From Prevotella sp. (GTDB taxonomy: Bacteria; Bacteroidota; Bacteroidia; Bacteroidales; Bacteroidaceae), in assembly GCA_017538105.1 (NCBI GenBank), contig JAFYJN010000079.1, positions 1 through 48,542 on the forward strand: DNA of 48,542 nucleotides. The letters are read 5' to 3'. A program made the translations under genes and the position numbers. Shown here piece after piece: positions 1 through 9,690 of this stretch. The notes beneath the pieces are model-generated. The model was not told the origin of the DNA, ran no database searches, and saw only the letters and a list, made by a program, of their open reading frames with translations. Position 1 is the first letter of the stretch, and each line of letters begins with the position of its first letter.

Positions 1-1161
1 CGCCGCCTCCTCGGCGGCCTTTTTCCTGGCAGCCTCATCGGCCCTGGCAGCGGCGATGCGTCGCTCCGCCTCACGGGCGGCAGCCTCGGCCTCGGCCTTC
101 TTACGTGCCTCTTCGGCTTTCTTGCGGGCAGCCTCAGCAGCGGCCTTCTTACGTGCCTCCTCGGCGGCCTTGCGCTCCGCCTCAGCTCGCTTGCGGGCCT
201 TCTCCACCTCGATGGCCACGAGGCGGTCGATTTCCGCATTCAGTTGGGCATCTTTCTTCTGTTGCTCGGCAATCAGGCCCTGTATCGTTTTCTGTTCACG
301 CTGAAGTCCATCCACAGCCTTTTGTTGTTCACCCTGTTTGGTCTGCAATGCGCGCTGTGCCTCCTTTCCTTTGTTGAGCAACTGGTTCTTGGTGCCTTTG
401 GCCTGCTGCAGCTGGTGGTTTTTCTGGTTCAGTTCTTCCTGCTTCTGTTTGATCTGTTCACCCTGCGCCCGTTGGTATGCGGCATATTCACGCACGAAAC
501 GCAACCGTCGGTAAGCCTGCGTGAGACTCTTGGCACTGAAAATGAACATCAGCTTGTCTTGAATGGTGCGGTATTTGCCCATGTATCGCATGGACTTGAC
601 ATATTTCTCCTTTCGCTCATCGAGTTGTCGCTGCAGCGTGCTCACCTGGGAGCGAAGGATATCGATATTGTTGTCGATACCTTTTATTTCCGTTTCATAA
701 CCCTCGATGGCCTTCTGCTTGTCGTCAATCTCGCTGTTGATGACCATCAGGTTCTGCAGGCGCTGAGCCACATCGGCCTGGTTGGCCTGCAGCTTGCCCT
801 GTTGAGCCTTGATCTCCTGTTGTATCTTTGTGCGCTGGCTCTGCAGGCCCTTGATCTCATCGGTGGTGTATGTCTGCGTCTTGGAACCTTTCTTGCTACC
901 TTTGCCGCGCTTGCCCCCCTTCTGTTGCTTGCCTTGTTGGGCAGCGGGTTGCTTGGTCTGTTGCTTGGTCTGTGTCTTGCCAGACTGCTTGGCCTGCGTC
1001 TTGCCTTGTTGGGCGGCAGACTGTTTGGTCTGTGTCTTGCTAGATTGCTTGCTTTGTTGCACGGTGGTTCGCGTTCCCCCTTTTTGGGTGGTACGTCGCT
1101 GTTGTGCGCCCACCGAAAGGCACACCAACATTGCCAGACCTATCATCAGTTTTCTCATCAT
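1..1161 (-). CDS. EnvC-like murein hydrolase activator (M23 family), C-terminus outside window
   Basis: About 387 codons are present, and the gene runs off the left edge. The start is ATG at 1161 (a second in-frame ATG lies at 1158), 4 bp after the stop of the DUF4292 gene. A short signal peptide (MMRKLMIGLAMLVCLSVGAQ) is followed by roughly 60 residues of Gln/Lys/Thr-rich low-complexity sequence built from SKTQTKQ / AAQQGK-like repeats, then long heptad-rich coiled coil. The last visible part is an Ala/Glu/Arg/Lys-rich helix (EEARKKAEAEAAAREAERR). This is the architecture of EnvC/NlpD-type proteins, in which a periplasmic coiled coil precedes a degenerate LytM domain that activates amidases for septal peptidoglycan splitting. 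The LytM domain itself is not visible, so the call rests on coiled-coil layout and operon context. It is the last visible gene of the dut operon. Confidence 0.75.
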   Translation of the reverse strand, partial: MMRKLMIGLAMLVCLSVGAQQRRTTQKGGTRTTVQQSKQSSKTQTKQSAAQQGKTQAKQSGKTQTKQQTKQPAAQQGKQQKGGKRGKGSKKGSKTQTYTTDEIKGLQSQRTKIQQEIKAQQGKLQANQADVAQRLQNLMVINSEIDDKQKAIEGYETEIKGIDNNIDILRSQVSTLQRQLDERKEKYVKSMRYMGKYRTIQDKLMFIFSAKSLTQAYRRLRFVREYAAYQRAQGEQIKQKQEELNQKNHQLQQAKGTKNQLLNKGKEAQRALQTKQGEQQKAVDGLQREQKTIQGLIAEQQKKDAQLNAEIDRLVAIEVEKARKRAEAERKAAEEARKKAAAEAARKKAEEARKKAEAEAAAREAERRIAAARADEAARKKAAEEAA

Positions 1162-1165
1162 CGCA

Positions 1166-2041
1166 CTATTCTCCTCCAAATATTTTCCGGAGCACGCTCT
1201 CCGCGTCCATTCTCTTGTATTTCGACGACACCTTGGTGCGCGTCTCCCAATCACTGTCGTTCGACAGTTTGTCAAGTCGCAGGTCCATAACCGTCACCTT
1301 CACCCTGCCATCGGTCTGGGCACGCACCTCCACATGGTGTTTCGTGGGGAAGAACTTACTGCCCATGGCCTTGAAAGCGTCATAGTTCCATGAGAGTGTC
1401 GAAGCACCGTTGCGACTGTCGGTATAGGTGGCGCACGCCTGGGTGATGCGTCCGCGCGTAGCCTTTTCGGTGGAAGTGGTCCAATCGAACTTCATCTTGT
1501 CTCTCTGCAACGACACCTTGCCGCCATCCACCTCGAAGCGAGCCAGTTCCTCCTCGCCGATTTTTGTGACTCCCGGCAGGAACAGCTGATTCCAGAACAG
1601 TGCTTGCAAGGTATAGAAGTCTATGCCGTTTCGTTGTAGGAATGCCAGGTCGGAATAACTCCCTTGAATGTATTCCTTGTGTACCCTGTCCATGAAAAGC
1701 ACCTGGTCCTGTGTGAACTCTATACGCGCCACCTCGAACAGGCCCAAGGGAGCCAGTTGTAGGCGTATGACATCGTTCTTTCGCATGTGCAGCTGTCCGT
1801 CGAGCGACACATCACGGTCGCTGGTCTTGACGGAAAATTTGATTTTCGCCACGATATCATTGCTGTAGACCGCGTTGTCGGCCACGCTGCGCATATAGTC
1901 GATGTTGCTCGTGCCGGCAGTGGAAACCGTCGGACTGGTCGGTGAGGTCGTGGTGGTCGTTGTCAGCGCTTTTTTCGAGCCACACGACGAGACCATGAGA
2001 GCCATCGCCAGGATGATGTATGGAAGGAAGGTTCTCTTCAT
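1166..2041 (-). CDS. DUF4292 family outer-membrane lipoprotein
   Basis: 291 residues. The start chosen is the ATG at 2041, 1 bp after the upstream TPR gene's stop. It gives a clean lipoprotein signal (MKRTFLPYIILAMALMVSSC) with Cys at position 20; an upstream in-frame ATG at 2107 would bury this signal. The mature protein begins with a Thr/Ser-rich linker and then a beta-rich domain of the DUF4292 type, a Bacteroidota family resembling periplasmic lipoprotein-carrier folds. The function is not established. It lies between a TPR protein and an EnvC-like protein with almost no spacing, so it is probably translated from the same mRNA and may work in envelope maintenance (inference). Confidence 0.85.
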   Translation of the reverse strand: MKRTFLPYIILAMALMVSSCGSKKALTTTTTTSPTSPTVSTAGTSNIDYMRSVADNAVYSNDIVAKIKFSVKTSDRDVSLDGQLHMRKNDVIRLQLAPLGLFEVARIEFTQDQVLFMDRVHKEYIQGSYSDLAFLQRNGIDFYTLQALFWNQLFLPGVTKIGEEELARFEVDGGKVSLQRDKMKFDWTTSTEKATRGRITQACATYTDSRNGASTLSWNYDAFKAMGSKFFPTKHHVEVRAQTDGRVKVTVMDLRLDKLSNDSDWETRTKVSSKYKRMDAESVLRKIFGGE

Positions 2042-2042
2042 G

Positions 2043-3791
2043 TTATTTCTTCTCAATATATTTTTTCTGTTTGAGTTTCTCTTCGAGCAAAGCCGTGCCG
2101 CCACCACGTTCCACCGCCCAGCGCCAGAACGCCACGGCCTGTTCCATGTCGCCTGTCATGGCATAGATATCGCCGGCATGTTCGAGGATGGTGCCATCGG
2201 GCGTGGTGTCGTTCTTCAGAGTCTGATCAATATATATCTTGGCCTCCTCATAACGACCTTGTTTGAAGAGTATCCACGCATAGGTGTCTAGGTAAGTGCC
2301 ACTGTTGGGCTGTGCCTTGATGGTGCGGTAGCTCATCTGCTCAGCCTTGGCCAGGTTCTCTCCCCTGAGGCTGAGGTAATAGGCGTAATTGTTCAGACAT
2401 CCAATGTTGTCGGGTTTCCAGTGCAGGCAACTGTCGTAGGCGGCGAAAGCCTCGCGGTCCATGCCTTTTTGGTGGTAGATGTCGCCCATGATGGCATAGA
2501 AGTCGCTCACGATGTCGACGTTGCTCTCCGAATTGATTTGGCTCACCCCTCGTCGGAACGCTTCGAGGGCCGCGTCGTTCTCATCTTTCTGGAAATGGGC
2601 GAGGCCGAGGAAATAGTAGAACGCCATCTCGTCGGGGTTGTATGCCAGCGCCGGCCGACAGAGGTCAATCACCTCGTCGTAGTTCTCATCGCCCCAAATC
2701 AGTTGGATGAGTTGCAGCCGCGCCGGGGCATTGTCGGGGGCGATGTCGAGCACGGTGTGTAGCGCCTCGTTGATGCTTTCCTTCGGCATGTGCTTCAGAC
2801 TCATATACGCCACCCTCAGCTCCGCCATGTCGGCACTCGGCTGTTTACGCTGCAGTATCTCGTCGAAGAGACGGAGCACCAGTGTACTGTCGCCATCGGC
2901 CATCTCGTTGTCGTAGATGAACTGTCGCATCACCACCGTCTTGCTCTCCATCGGTGTCTTGTCGCTGAGCAATATCTGCCGGGTGAGCGCATCGGTTTGT
3001 CCCTGCATGTTCTCGCTGCGATAATAGTCGAGCAGCGCCATCTGCGCATTTACATTGTCGGGCTCTGTCTTCAGCACCGCGGTATATTCTTTTAATGCCT
3101 CTTTCTTCCTTTCGTTTTGCATCAGCCAATTACCCATCATCACACGGTAGTTCAGGTCGTTGGGATGGTGGGCCACCAGCTCTTTCAGCACATTCAACTC
3201 CTCCTCTTTCTTCCCTTGGAGCGAATAGGCCTGCATCTTGGCCAATGCCGTCTCTTCCGACACGCCGTCGATGAGTTCGACACGCTCGATGGTGGTAACC
3301 AGACTGGCGTAGTCTTTCTTGTACTGATACAGTTGTCCGAGCACGCCGAGCACATCGGTGCGCCGACGGTTGTTGGCGGCCAGACGTTCATAGGTCTCGA
3401 TGCCTTTCTCCAGGTTCTGCGCCTTGAGATAGGCCTGTCCGAGCCGTTCCAGATAGGTGTTGTTGTCAGGTTCCAGACGTGCCGCCACCTCCATGGCCTC
3501 AATCATCCTGTTGTCGTCATCCATTTCGGCATAATAGGAGGAGAGCGCAAAATACACCTCCGCCGTAGGTTTCAGTTCCAGACAGTGGCGGAAGAGCTGG
3601 AAAGCCTCGGCATACTCGCCGGCCACCTGTTGCTTGACCGCCTCGGCAAAGAAATAGGCGTATCTCCTGTCCAACAGCGACGATGACGGAGTCGACGGCA
3701 CACCCACCGTCGACGTCTCCTGTGCCTGTCCCATCGTTGGAACAAGCAAAGAGAGCAACAGTCCTGCCAATGTGGAGAGAAGGAATTTCAT
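2043..3791 (-). CDS. Secreted tetratricopeptide-repeat protein
   Basis: 582 residues starting MKFLLSTLAGLLLSLLVPTMGQAQ, a typical signal peptide ending in AQA/Q. The rest is almost entirely helical TPR units (for example AYLKAQNLEKGIETYERLAA, AHFQKDENDAALEAFRRG, AWILFKQGRYEEAKIYIDQT). It most resembles the Bacteroidota periplasmic TPR proteins found beside DUF4292 and EnvC-like genes. TPR arrays bind partner proteins, and no catalytic domain is seen. Its ATG directly follows the dut stop codon (dut ends at 3792) and its stop lies 1 bp before the DUF4292 start, so the operon is very compact. It may be a scaffold for envelope assembly (inference). Confidence 0.88.
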   Translation of the reverse strand: MKFLLSTLAGLLLSLLVPTMGQAQETSTVGVPSTPSSSLLDRRYAYFFAEAVKQQVAGEYAEAFQLFRHCLELKPTAEVYFALSSYYAEMDDDNRMIEAMEVAARLEPDNNTYLERLGQAYLKAQNLEKGIETYERLAANNRRRTDVLGVLGQLYQYKKDYASLVTTIERVELIDGVSEETALAKMQAYSLQGKKEEELNVLKELVAHHPNDLNYRVMMGNWLMQNERKKEALKEYTAVLKTEPDNVNAQMALLDYYRSENMQGQTDALTRQILLSDKTPMESKTVVMRQFIYDNEMADGDSTLVLRLFDEILQRKQPSADMAELRVAYMSLKHMPKESINEALHTVLDIAPDNAPARLQLIQLIWGDENYDEVIDLCRPALAYNPDEMAFYYFLGLAHFQKDENDAALEAFRRGVSQINSESNVDIVSDFYAIMGDIYHQKGMDREAFAAYDSCLHWKPDNIGCLNNYAYYLSLRGENLAKAEQMSYRTIKAQPNSGTYLDTYAWILFKQGRYEEAKIYIDQTLKNDTTPDGTILEHAGDIYAMTGDMEQAVAFWRWAVERGGGTALLEEKLKQKKYIEKK

Positions 3792-4229
3792 CTATTTTAC
3801 GCCAGTATGTCCATAGCCTCCCTCACCACGCTCCGTCTCATCAAGCGATGTCACCAAATTGAACTTCGCCTGTTCGTGACGCGCCACCACCATCTGGGCG
3901 ATGCGTTCGCCGTCGCGTATCACGAAGTCGGTGTCGGAAAGATTCACCAACAACACCATCACCTCGCCACGGTAGTCGGAGTCAACGGTGCCGGGGGAGT
4001 TGAGCACCGTGATGCCATGTTTAAGCGCCAGACCGCTGCGCGGACGTATCTGCGCCTCATAGCCTTCAGGAAGTGCGATGTGCAGTCCTGTGGGCACCAA
4101 ATGACGCTGCATGGGTTTCAAGACGACGTCGGCATCGATATTGGCCCTGAGGTCCATGCCAGCACTCTGTGGCGTGGCATAAGCCGGAAGAGGCTGATGC
4201 CCCTTGTTGATAATGTTGATTTCAACCAT
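3792..4229 (-). CDS. dut: Deoxyuridine 5'-triphosphate nucleotidohydrolase (dUTPase)
   Basis: 145 residues, the normal size of a trimeric dUTPase. It hydrolyses dUTP to dUMP and pyrophosphate, which keeps uracil out of DNA and supplies thymidylate synthesis. Visible motifs, in order, are AGMDLRAN (motif 1), [11 protein letters not shown] (motif 2), [10 protein letters not shown] (motif 3 with the catalytic Asp), GERIAQMV (motif 4) and the flexible C-terminal [11 protein letters not shown] (motif 5). The start at 4229 ([10 protein letters not shown]) matches the family N-terminus; an in-frame extension to 4376 would run through the promoter region. It is the first gene of the minus-strand operon and divergent from dgt. 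Confidence 0.97.
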   Translation of the reverse strand: MVEINIINKGHQPLPAYATPQSAGMDLRANIDADVVLKPMQRHLVPTGLHIALPEGYEAQIRPRSGLALKHGITVLNSPGTVDSDYRGEVMVLLVNLSDTDFVIRDGERIAQMVVARHEQAKFNLVTSLDETERGEGGYGHTGVK

Positions 4230-4257
4230 GATAGTCGTTGATTCTACAATTTTTCCG

Positions 4258-4265
4258 CAAAAATA
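4258..4265 (-). promoter_or_regulatory. Predicted -7 box of the dut operon promoter
   Basis: On the minus strand this reads TATTTTTG followed by C, matching the Bacteroidota -7 consensus TAnnTTTG. It lies 28 bp upstream of the dut ATG. No convincing -33 TTTG was found at the usual spacing. Confidence 0.6.
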
Positions 4266-4330
4266 GCGATTATTCTTCACATAGCTGTTATTTTGTGCTT
4301 CAAAAAGCGAGTTTTTAGTCAATTTTAGAT

Positions 4331-4338
4331 TACTTTTG
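4331..4338 (+). promoter_or_regulatory. Predicted -7 box of the dgt promoter
   Basis: TACTTTTG followed by C fits TAnnTTTG and lies 40 bp before the dgt ATG. The dut and dgt -7 boxes are divergent and about 65 bp apart, so the two genes share a short control region. Confidence 0.6.
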
Positions 4339-4378
4339 CGGAATAAAAGAAAAAGAACCCTGCTAAAAAACGACATCC

Positions 4379-5716
4379 ATGGATTGGCATCGACTCATCT
4401 CCAACAAACGCCTGGGACAGGAGGAGCGTCATGTGAAACGTCATGACGACCGTTCGGAATTCAAACGCTACTACGATCGCCTGATTTTCTCCGCCCCTTT
4501 CCGGCGCATGCAAAACAAGACACAGGTGTTTCCCTTGCCAGGCAGCGTGTTTGTGCACAACCGCCTGACACACAGTCTGGAGGTGGCCAGTGTGGGCATG
4601 TCGTTGGGTAACGACGTCGCACGGGCACTGTGCAACAGTCATCCTGAACTACGCAACACGTTGTTTGAGGAGATTGGCACCATCGTGTCGGCAGCATGCC
4701 TCGCCCACGACATGGGCAACCCGCCATTCGGCCATTCGGGCGAGAAAGCCATCCAGACCTTTTTCAGTGAAGGCGAGGGCATGTCGTTGCGCCGACACAC
4801 CAGCGCATCGTTCTGGAACGACGTCACCCATTTCGAGGGCAACGCCAACGCTTTCCGCCTGCTCACCCACCAATTCAAGGGTCGTCGGAGAGGTGGATTT
4901 GTGATGACCTATTCGATGCTGGCATCCATCGTGAAATATCCTTTCGCCTCGTCGCTGGCGGGCGACCATGGCAAATTCGGTTTCTTTTCCACCGAACAGG
5001 CGTATTACGAGCGCATCGCCGACGAGTTGGGCATCCTCCGTCTCAGCGCACAGGGCGAGCCATTGCGCTACGCCCGCCATCCGTTAGTTTACTTGGTCGA
5101 GGCCGCAGACGACATCTGCTATGAGATTATGGACATCGAGGATGCCCACAAACTGCGTCTGTTGTCCTTTGAGGAAACCTCCCGACTGTTGTTGGGATTT
5201 TTCAACGAAGATACGAAGGCAAATATCCTCCACCGCATCGAGGAAGAAGGGGTGACCGACGACAACGAGAAAGTGACTTACATGCGGTCGTGTGTCATCG
5301 GACTGTTGGAGCATGAATGTGCCGAGACATTCATTCGGCATGAGGCCGACATTCTCAACGGCACCTTCAGCGGCAGTCTCGTCAAACACACCAACGAACA
5401 AGTGCGGACAGCCTACGACATCTGTAAAAAGATTTCAAAACAAAAAATCTACAATAGCAAACCCGTTCTCGACGTGGAACTGTCGGGTTACAAAATCATG
5501 GAAACACTCATGAGCCACATGACGCGTGCCGTTGTCACGCCCGACAGGTTTTATTCACAACAGCTCATCGGTCGTGTGAGCAACCAGTACCATATCGACG
5601 CGCCCGACCTGGAGACACGCCTAATGGCCGTCATCGACTATATCAGCGGCATGACGGACATCTACGCCCTCGACGTATATCAAAAAATCATGGGTGTGGC
5701 ACTACCGATAGTGTAA
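4379..5716 (+). CDS. dgt: Deoxyguanosinetriphosphate triphosphohydrolase (dGTPase), HD superfamily
   Basis: 445 residues. It hydrolyses dGTP to deoxyguanosine and tripolyphosphate and so controls dNTP balance. The N-terminus has the family start (RLISNKRLG, then [11 protein letters not shown]) and the HD-domain metal ligands: His65 in [10 protein letters not shown], the His110-Asp111 pair in [16 protein letters not shown], and a later Asp in the [13 protein letters not shown] helix. [10 protein letters not shown] is a dGTPase signature. Length fits the Bacteroidota Dgt class, somewhat shorter than the E. coli enzyme. It is transcribed divergently from dut, so two dNTP-sanitising enzymes stand back to back. 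It is followed by a repeat-bearing gap and the accessory R-M segment. Confidence 0.95.
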   Translation: MDWHRLISNKRLGQEERHVKRHDDRSEFKRYYDRLIFSAPFRRMQNKTQVFPLPGSVFVHNRLTHSLEVASVGMSLGNDVARALCNSHPELRNTLFEEIGTIVSAACLAHDMGNPPFGHSGEKAIQTFFSEGEGMSLRRHTSASFWNDVTHFEGNANAFRLLTHQFKGRRRGGFVMTYSMLASIVKYPFASSLAGDHGKFGFFSTEQAYYERIADELGILRLSAQGEPLRYARHPLVYLVEAADDICYEIMDIEDAHKLRLLSFEETSRLLLGFFNEDTKANILHRIEEEGVTDDNEKVTYMRSCVIGLLEHECAETFIRHEADILNGTFSGSLVKHTNEQVRTAYDICKKISKQKIYNSKPVLDVELSGYKIMETLMSHMTRAVVTPDRFYSQQLIGRVSNQYHIDAPDLETRLMAVIDYISGMTDIYALDVYQKIMGVALPIV

Positions 5717-5826
5717 TTATCTTAGGGAAATTATCGCTTCGTTTGGAAGTTAACGGGAAGTAAGCCGCTTCACTCCGGAAGTTAAAAAGACTATCGTCTG
5801 CCATCAAAGAGATACGTCAAGACACC
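5717..5826. repeat. Gap with imperfect ~25-bp direct repeat
   Basis: Two similar stretches, each containing CGCTTC and then GGAAGTTAA, occur at about 5731-5755 and 5768-5790. Similar GGAAGTTA words recur near 34084. The motif GACTATCGTCT here (about 5790-5800) also occurs between murE and mraY near 17678. No clear terminator or attachment site was seen between the converging genes. Confidence 0.45.
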
Positions 5827-8733
5827 CTATGACTCTTTAATTATTCTTACGCAATCATCCGTGACCAAAGAAGAATTATCCTTTATCTTACCAGGCAAGC
5901 CAGGTCCTTGCACTTCCTCACCTTTTAGTTCTCGCTCATATAAGCGATTATTGAGGTTGAGAAGAAATTGCAGGATATCAGTTTCGCGGCTCATGCCGTA
6001 TGCTTCGCGGACAGCGTTGTCAAGTTGGGCCTGAACCTCTGATACAGGATTGTCTGAAGTATCATCCATTATGCGATATAACTGACGAAGCGTATAGTGA
6101 TGTCTCTCCATCATCTCATTACGCTTGTCTCGCAGAGCTTTTGCCTGCTTTGCCACTTCCTCAATCTGCTTTATCGTAGGATTCTGAGGCCAAGGGAACG
6201 AATCGAAGACCGTATCTGAAGTATATCTCCAATCTCCCTTAAGAGTTGAACATCTGGCAACAAACCATTCCCAATGAATGGAGGATTGCAGAATACCAAA
6301 TGAATAGTCATCATCAAGAGGAAATGCCTGTAAAGCAGCATTAGGGTGTATCTTACTACTGATAAATTCAAATATAGGACGCTTTGTTACGCACGAACAG
6401 ACGATGTAGCGATCTATCGATTCAATAATATCCATCAGTTTATCACGACTCCTAAATAACTTAAACCATGTTTTGAAAGCGCTTTGATGGTCTTTCTTTT
6501 CCCGATAATCAGGCTTTATCTTCTTTGCTGCTTCATTTCGTTCTATCTCCTTGTCTGCCTTTTCCTTGAATAAGGGATATACATACTTGTGAATGTGTTC
6601 ATAGAGATTTTTGTATGCAGCAACCTCAAAAACATCCTTGGCCTTGCGGAAATCTATGACATAGCGCTGAGGCTGAGACCGAAATTGGCCAAGCAATTCC
6701 TCACCAATCAAGTAGGGATGTATGACTTTCCTGTTCTTTTCATCTTTTTGATATTCCTTTGCCTGCTCTTTGGTCAAAAGAAAAAACTTATTGCCATGTG
6801 TCTGCCCTTGATAACAAGCTGTGGATTGACTATTGCATAATAGTCTTTTGGCTTTAGTAACATCAGACAGACTTAACGCAGAATTAATCTCATCTAATTC
6901 GTAGTTCTCAAAGGGAGAGTCTTTACTATCGCCTACTTGGAATGTCAAAGTCTTCTTTCGTTTCTCTTCTCCCTTTTTCCATGTCGCAATTGACACATAG
7001 ACTGCAGCATCGCCTGACCACACTTCTGTTGAAACAGAATCGAGAATAGTTCCCCCATTCCCAACAATATAGTCAAGACCTCCCATACGAGAATAGTTCT
7101 GGCGAATGGTATTGGTACCAACAAGGCCAGCATACTGTCCTTCCTTCATCAATTCATGTGCCTTGCGGAACCAATAGACGCAGAAATCCGCACGACCAGG
7201 AACGTCTGGGAACTTCTGTCGTACACTGTCAACGTAAGCAGCTCCCAATTCCTCTATCATTTTATTCTTTGACTGATAGGGAGGGTTACCTATTACTACA
7301 TCAAACTCTGGCCATTCATCAAATAGAGCGTCTTGACACAGAACGTTTTCGTCCATATTATCCAGAGGTAATGTACTGTCGAAATTAAAAGAGCTGCCAT
7401 AATGTTGAGAAATCCGCTTCTGATAATTGGTCTCGCAAAGCTCTTTGGCAATCATCATAGTCATTTTAGCCAGTTCAACAGCCATTGGCTGAACATCTAT
7501 CCCAAAGAACTGTTTGGTGTTGATGACTGATCCAAAAGGGAAAATCTTGCTATTAACACTCGGGAACTCAAAGAGTCGGTCAATAACCTGACATTCCAAA
7601 TCTTTCATTTCTCGATAAGCAACAAACAAAAAGTTGCCACAGCCACATGCAGGGTCAAGTACACGATACTCACCCATCTGACGACGTACATCCTTCAGCT
7701 CATCTATGGTTTTTGCTTTGGCAATCTTTTCTTTCCAAGGGCGGATGATGGTAGGCGTAATAACACGCATCATGTCCTGTTCACTTGTAAAATGTGCTCC
7801 ATACTTATGACGTTCATTTGAACGCATGGTACCTTCAAATAGAGCACCAAAAATGGAAGGGTTGATGTTTGTCCAATCTTTATCGGCAACCTCTTTAAGC
7901 ACTTTCAGGCAATGCTCATCAAGATCAACAGGGTCAACATCATTGAAGAGACCGCCATTGAAGTAACGGATATCCTTGAACTTTCCACCTCTTGCAGGTC
8001 TCTCACTCGCCATCTGACGGAACAGATTACCTATCTCATCGTATGGGTTTGCCTTTCCTTCAATACAGTCTTGAATAATTTGAGTAAAGAATCCTTTTGG
8101 GAGCAACTCAATATCTTCTGAGAACAAAGCCAAAACACATTGTAAGATGAAGTGCTGTGTACGATTCACATCTTCATTCTTTTCAAAGGTAAGATATTGG
8201 TATAGTTCGCCTATTAAATTAGCGGCATCCTTTGAAACACTTTCCGTGTTGTTATTGAAGATTGGAGTATTTCCCTCCAAGAAACTCATGCAAGTGTATC
8301 TTTCTGGAAGTTCATCAATGGTCACTTCGTCAACCTTATTGAACTCATCATAGATGACAAAGCGCTCGAAATTACAGAGTATTACATATCGAGGTTTCCT
8401 GCAACCTGGCCCAATATCGATGGAAGGCTTGAGGTTGTCCCAATAATCACGAGCTTGTTTTAAATGAGATTCCAAGTCCTTGATTTCTTTCTTCTTCATT
8501 TCTATCAAGACCCCGTCTTTCCCTGGAGGACTCCAAAGACAATCAATATAATTGGTCGTATTAGTATCCGCAATTTTAATACGTGCTTCTAACTTGCCTT
8601 GTGCCTCATAGATTCCCTTTTGTCCATATGCTCGAAAAAGACGGTCACAAAACGTCTGCGCCTGCCCTCTTTCATCACCACTCAAATCATTTTTAACGAA
8701 AGAAACGAATTCGATGATTTCTTGTTTTCTCAT
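5827..8733 (-). CDS. Type IIG (MmeI-like) restriction endonuclease/adenine-N6 methyltransferase fusion
   Basis: 968 residues combining nuclease, methylase and target recognition in one chain. The N-terminal PD-(D/E)XK site is Asp64 (YIDCLW) with Glu78-Met-Lys80 (VLIEMKKK). A helical spacer follows, then the segment YGAHFTSEQDMMRVITPTII typical of this family. The SAM-binding motif I is VLDPACGCGNF (358-368) and the catalytic motif IV is NPPY (483-486), indicating adenine-N6 methylation. Roughly residues 640-860 should be the target-recognition domain, followed by a helical C-terminus. Such enzymes modify one strand and cut at a distance from the site. The length is close to MmeI (about 920). 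No separate specificity or methylase gene is needed. It probably shares a transcript with dinD, whose stop lies 62 bp upstream. The recognition sequence cannot be read from the protein. Confidence 0.88.
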   Translation of the reverse strand: MRKQEIIEFVSFVKNDLSGDERGQAQTFCDRLFRAYGQKGIYEAQGKLEARIKIADTNTTNYIDCLWSPPGKDGVLIEMKKKEIKDLESHLKQARDYWDNLKPSIDIGPGCRKPRYVILCNFERFVIYDEFNKVDEVTIDELPERYTCMSFLEGNTPIFNNNTESVSKDAANLIGELYQYLTFEKNEDVNRTQHFILQCVLALFSEDIELLPKGFFTQIIQDCIEGKANPYDEIGNLFRQMASERPARGGKFKDIRYFNGGLFNDVDPVDLDEHCLKVLKEVADKDWTNINPSIFGALFEGTMRSNERHKYGAHFTSEQDMMRVITPTIIRPWKEKIAKAKTIDELKDVRRQMGEYRVLDPACGCGNFLFVAYREMKDLECQVIDRLFEFPSVNSKIFPFGSVINTKQFFGIDVQPMAVELAKMTMMIAKELCETNYQKRISQHYGSSFNFDSTLPLDNMDENVLCQDALFDEWPEFDVVIGNPPYQSKNKMIEELGAAYVDSVRQKFPDVPGRADFCVYWFRKAHELMKEGQYAGLVGTNTIRQNYSRMGGLDYIVGNGGTILDSVSTEVWSGDAAVYVSIATWKKGEEKRKKTLTFQVGDSKDSPFENYELDEINSALSLSDVTKAKRLLCNSQSTACYQGQTHGNKFFLLTKEQAKEYQKDEKNRKVIHPYLIGEELLGQFRSQPQRYVIDFRKAKDVFEVAAYKNLYEHIHKYVYPLFKEKADKEIERNEAAKKIKPDYREKKDHQSAFKTWFKLFRSRDKLMDIIESIDRYIVCSCVTKRPIFEFISSKIHPNAALQAFPLDDDYSFGILQSSIHWEWFVARCSTLKGDWRYTSDTVFDSFPWPQNPTIKQIEEVAKQAKALRDKRNEMMERHHYTLRQLYRIMDDTSDNPVSEVQAQLDNAVREAYGMSRETDILQFLLNLNNRLYERELKGEEVQGPGLPGKIKDNSSLVTDDCVRIIKES

Positions 8734-8795
8734 CTTTAACTATTGTTTGTTATTCGAAATAAAAGTGATTTCGTATCCACTTACTATAAAAACTT

Positions 8796-9653
8796 CTATT
8801 TCTTCGGCAGTTTCGACGTTTCCTTTTGCATGTTTTTCTCGTCTTTTGCAACACGTCGTTCCACCTTCTTGATGTCTTCGGCCGGTGGCAGTTCTTCGGG
8901 TTTGATACCACGCTGACTCAACATACCACGGACGCTACGATTGTTTTGTATATGTTCTGCAGTTATACTGGTTTCACCATAGAGGTCTTTCTGCTCAACA
9001 TTATAATTAGTCATCTCCGTAGCAAGATTCTTAGCTGCAATTGTCAATGTTGGAAGATAATCTGCCAAAGCACCACTCTTTATGCCAAGTCTGCGCTTCA
9101 TTTGTTCTGTAGAAAGGCCTCCAAAAAGGGCATAATCTCCTTTAGAGCGGATACGACCAAACCCTCGGTCATCCACTCCGCGCTGATAGATATTACGGCT
9201 TAGCTGTTTTTCAGATGCACGCAAACGCTCACGGGTATTCAAACGAGCCATTTCGGTCAACCGCTCTTCTATAATTTCTGCTTTTCGGGTCTGAACGGCA
9301 AAATAACTTTGGGCAAAGGCTACCTCTTCTTTCTTAGGGTCAGCATTCTGAGCTATCAGGTAACAGGCGTATCGAGTAAGCATAAAATCCTGCACTTCAC
9401 GCTGAGCACCCTTGGCCAATGCTATCATTTTCGTGACCTCACGAAAATGATCATCCACATTGACTCCCAATGTCTTACACGATTCTATGGCACGGCCAAC
9501 AGCAACGACGAAATTTTCCCAACGGGCATAGCCTAACACTTGTTGCAGTTCACGGGCATACCATACCTCAATGGTCTTTTCTTCGTCATCTTTGATATTC
9601 TTTGTAATCAAGTCAAAAGCTGTTTTATACTGCTGTATCTTCTGAATATCCAT
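8796..9653 (-). CDS. dinD: DNA-damage-inducible protein D
   Basis: 285 residues, close to the E. coli DinD length (about 274). The N-terminal BRO-like domain is recognisable from EVWYARELQQVLGYARWENF, followed by DDHFREVTKMIALAKGAQRE, YACYLIAQNADPKKEEVAFA and QSYFAVQTRKAE, all characteristic of DinD. E. coli DinD is SOS-regulated and inhibits RecA-mediated strand exchange; that role here is inferred from family membership. The C-terminus is a charged Lys/Glu tail. It sits directly upstream of the type IIG R-M gene on the same strand. DinD-like genes are often carried within restriction or defence loci. No SOS box could be identified. Confidence 0.88.
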   Translation of the reverse strand: MDIQKIQQYKTAFDLITKNIKDDEEKTIEVWYARELQQVLGYARWENFVVAVGRAIESCKTLGVNVDDHFREVTKMIALAKGAQREVQDFMLTRYACYLIAQNADPKKEEVAFAQSYFAVQTRKAEIIEERLTEMARLNTRERLRASEKQLSRNIYQRGVDDRGFGRIRSKGDYALFGGLSTEQMKRRLGIKSGALADYLPTLTIAAKNLATEMTNYNVEQKDLYGETSITAEHIQNNRSVRGMLSQRGIKPEELPPAEDIKKVERRVAKDEKNMQKETSKLPKK

Positions 9654-9690
9654 AATAAACTAAATTATCTGGTTAACATTTGATGTGGTA

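Noticed and set aside
244-1290. Long plus-strand ORF of 348 codons opposite the EnvC-like gene
   Set aside because: It is the antisense of coiled-coil and low-complexity sequence, giving an artificial Leu-rich protein; the minus-strand gene has a signal peptide, coiled coil and operon spacing.
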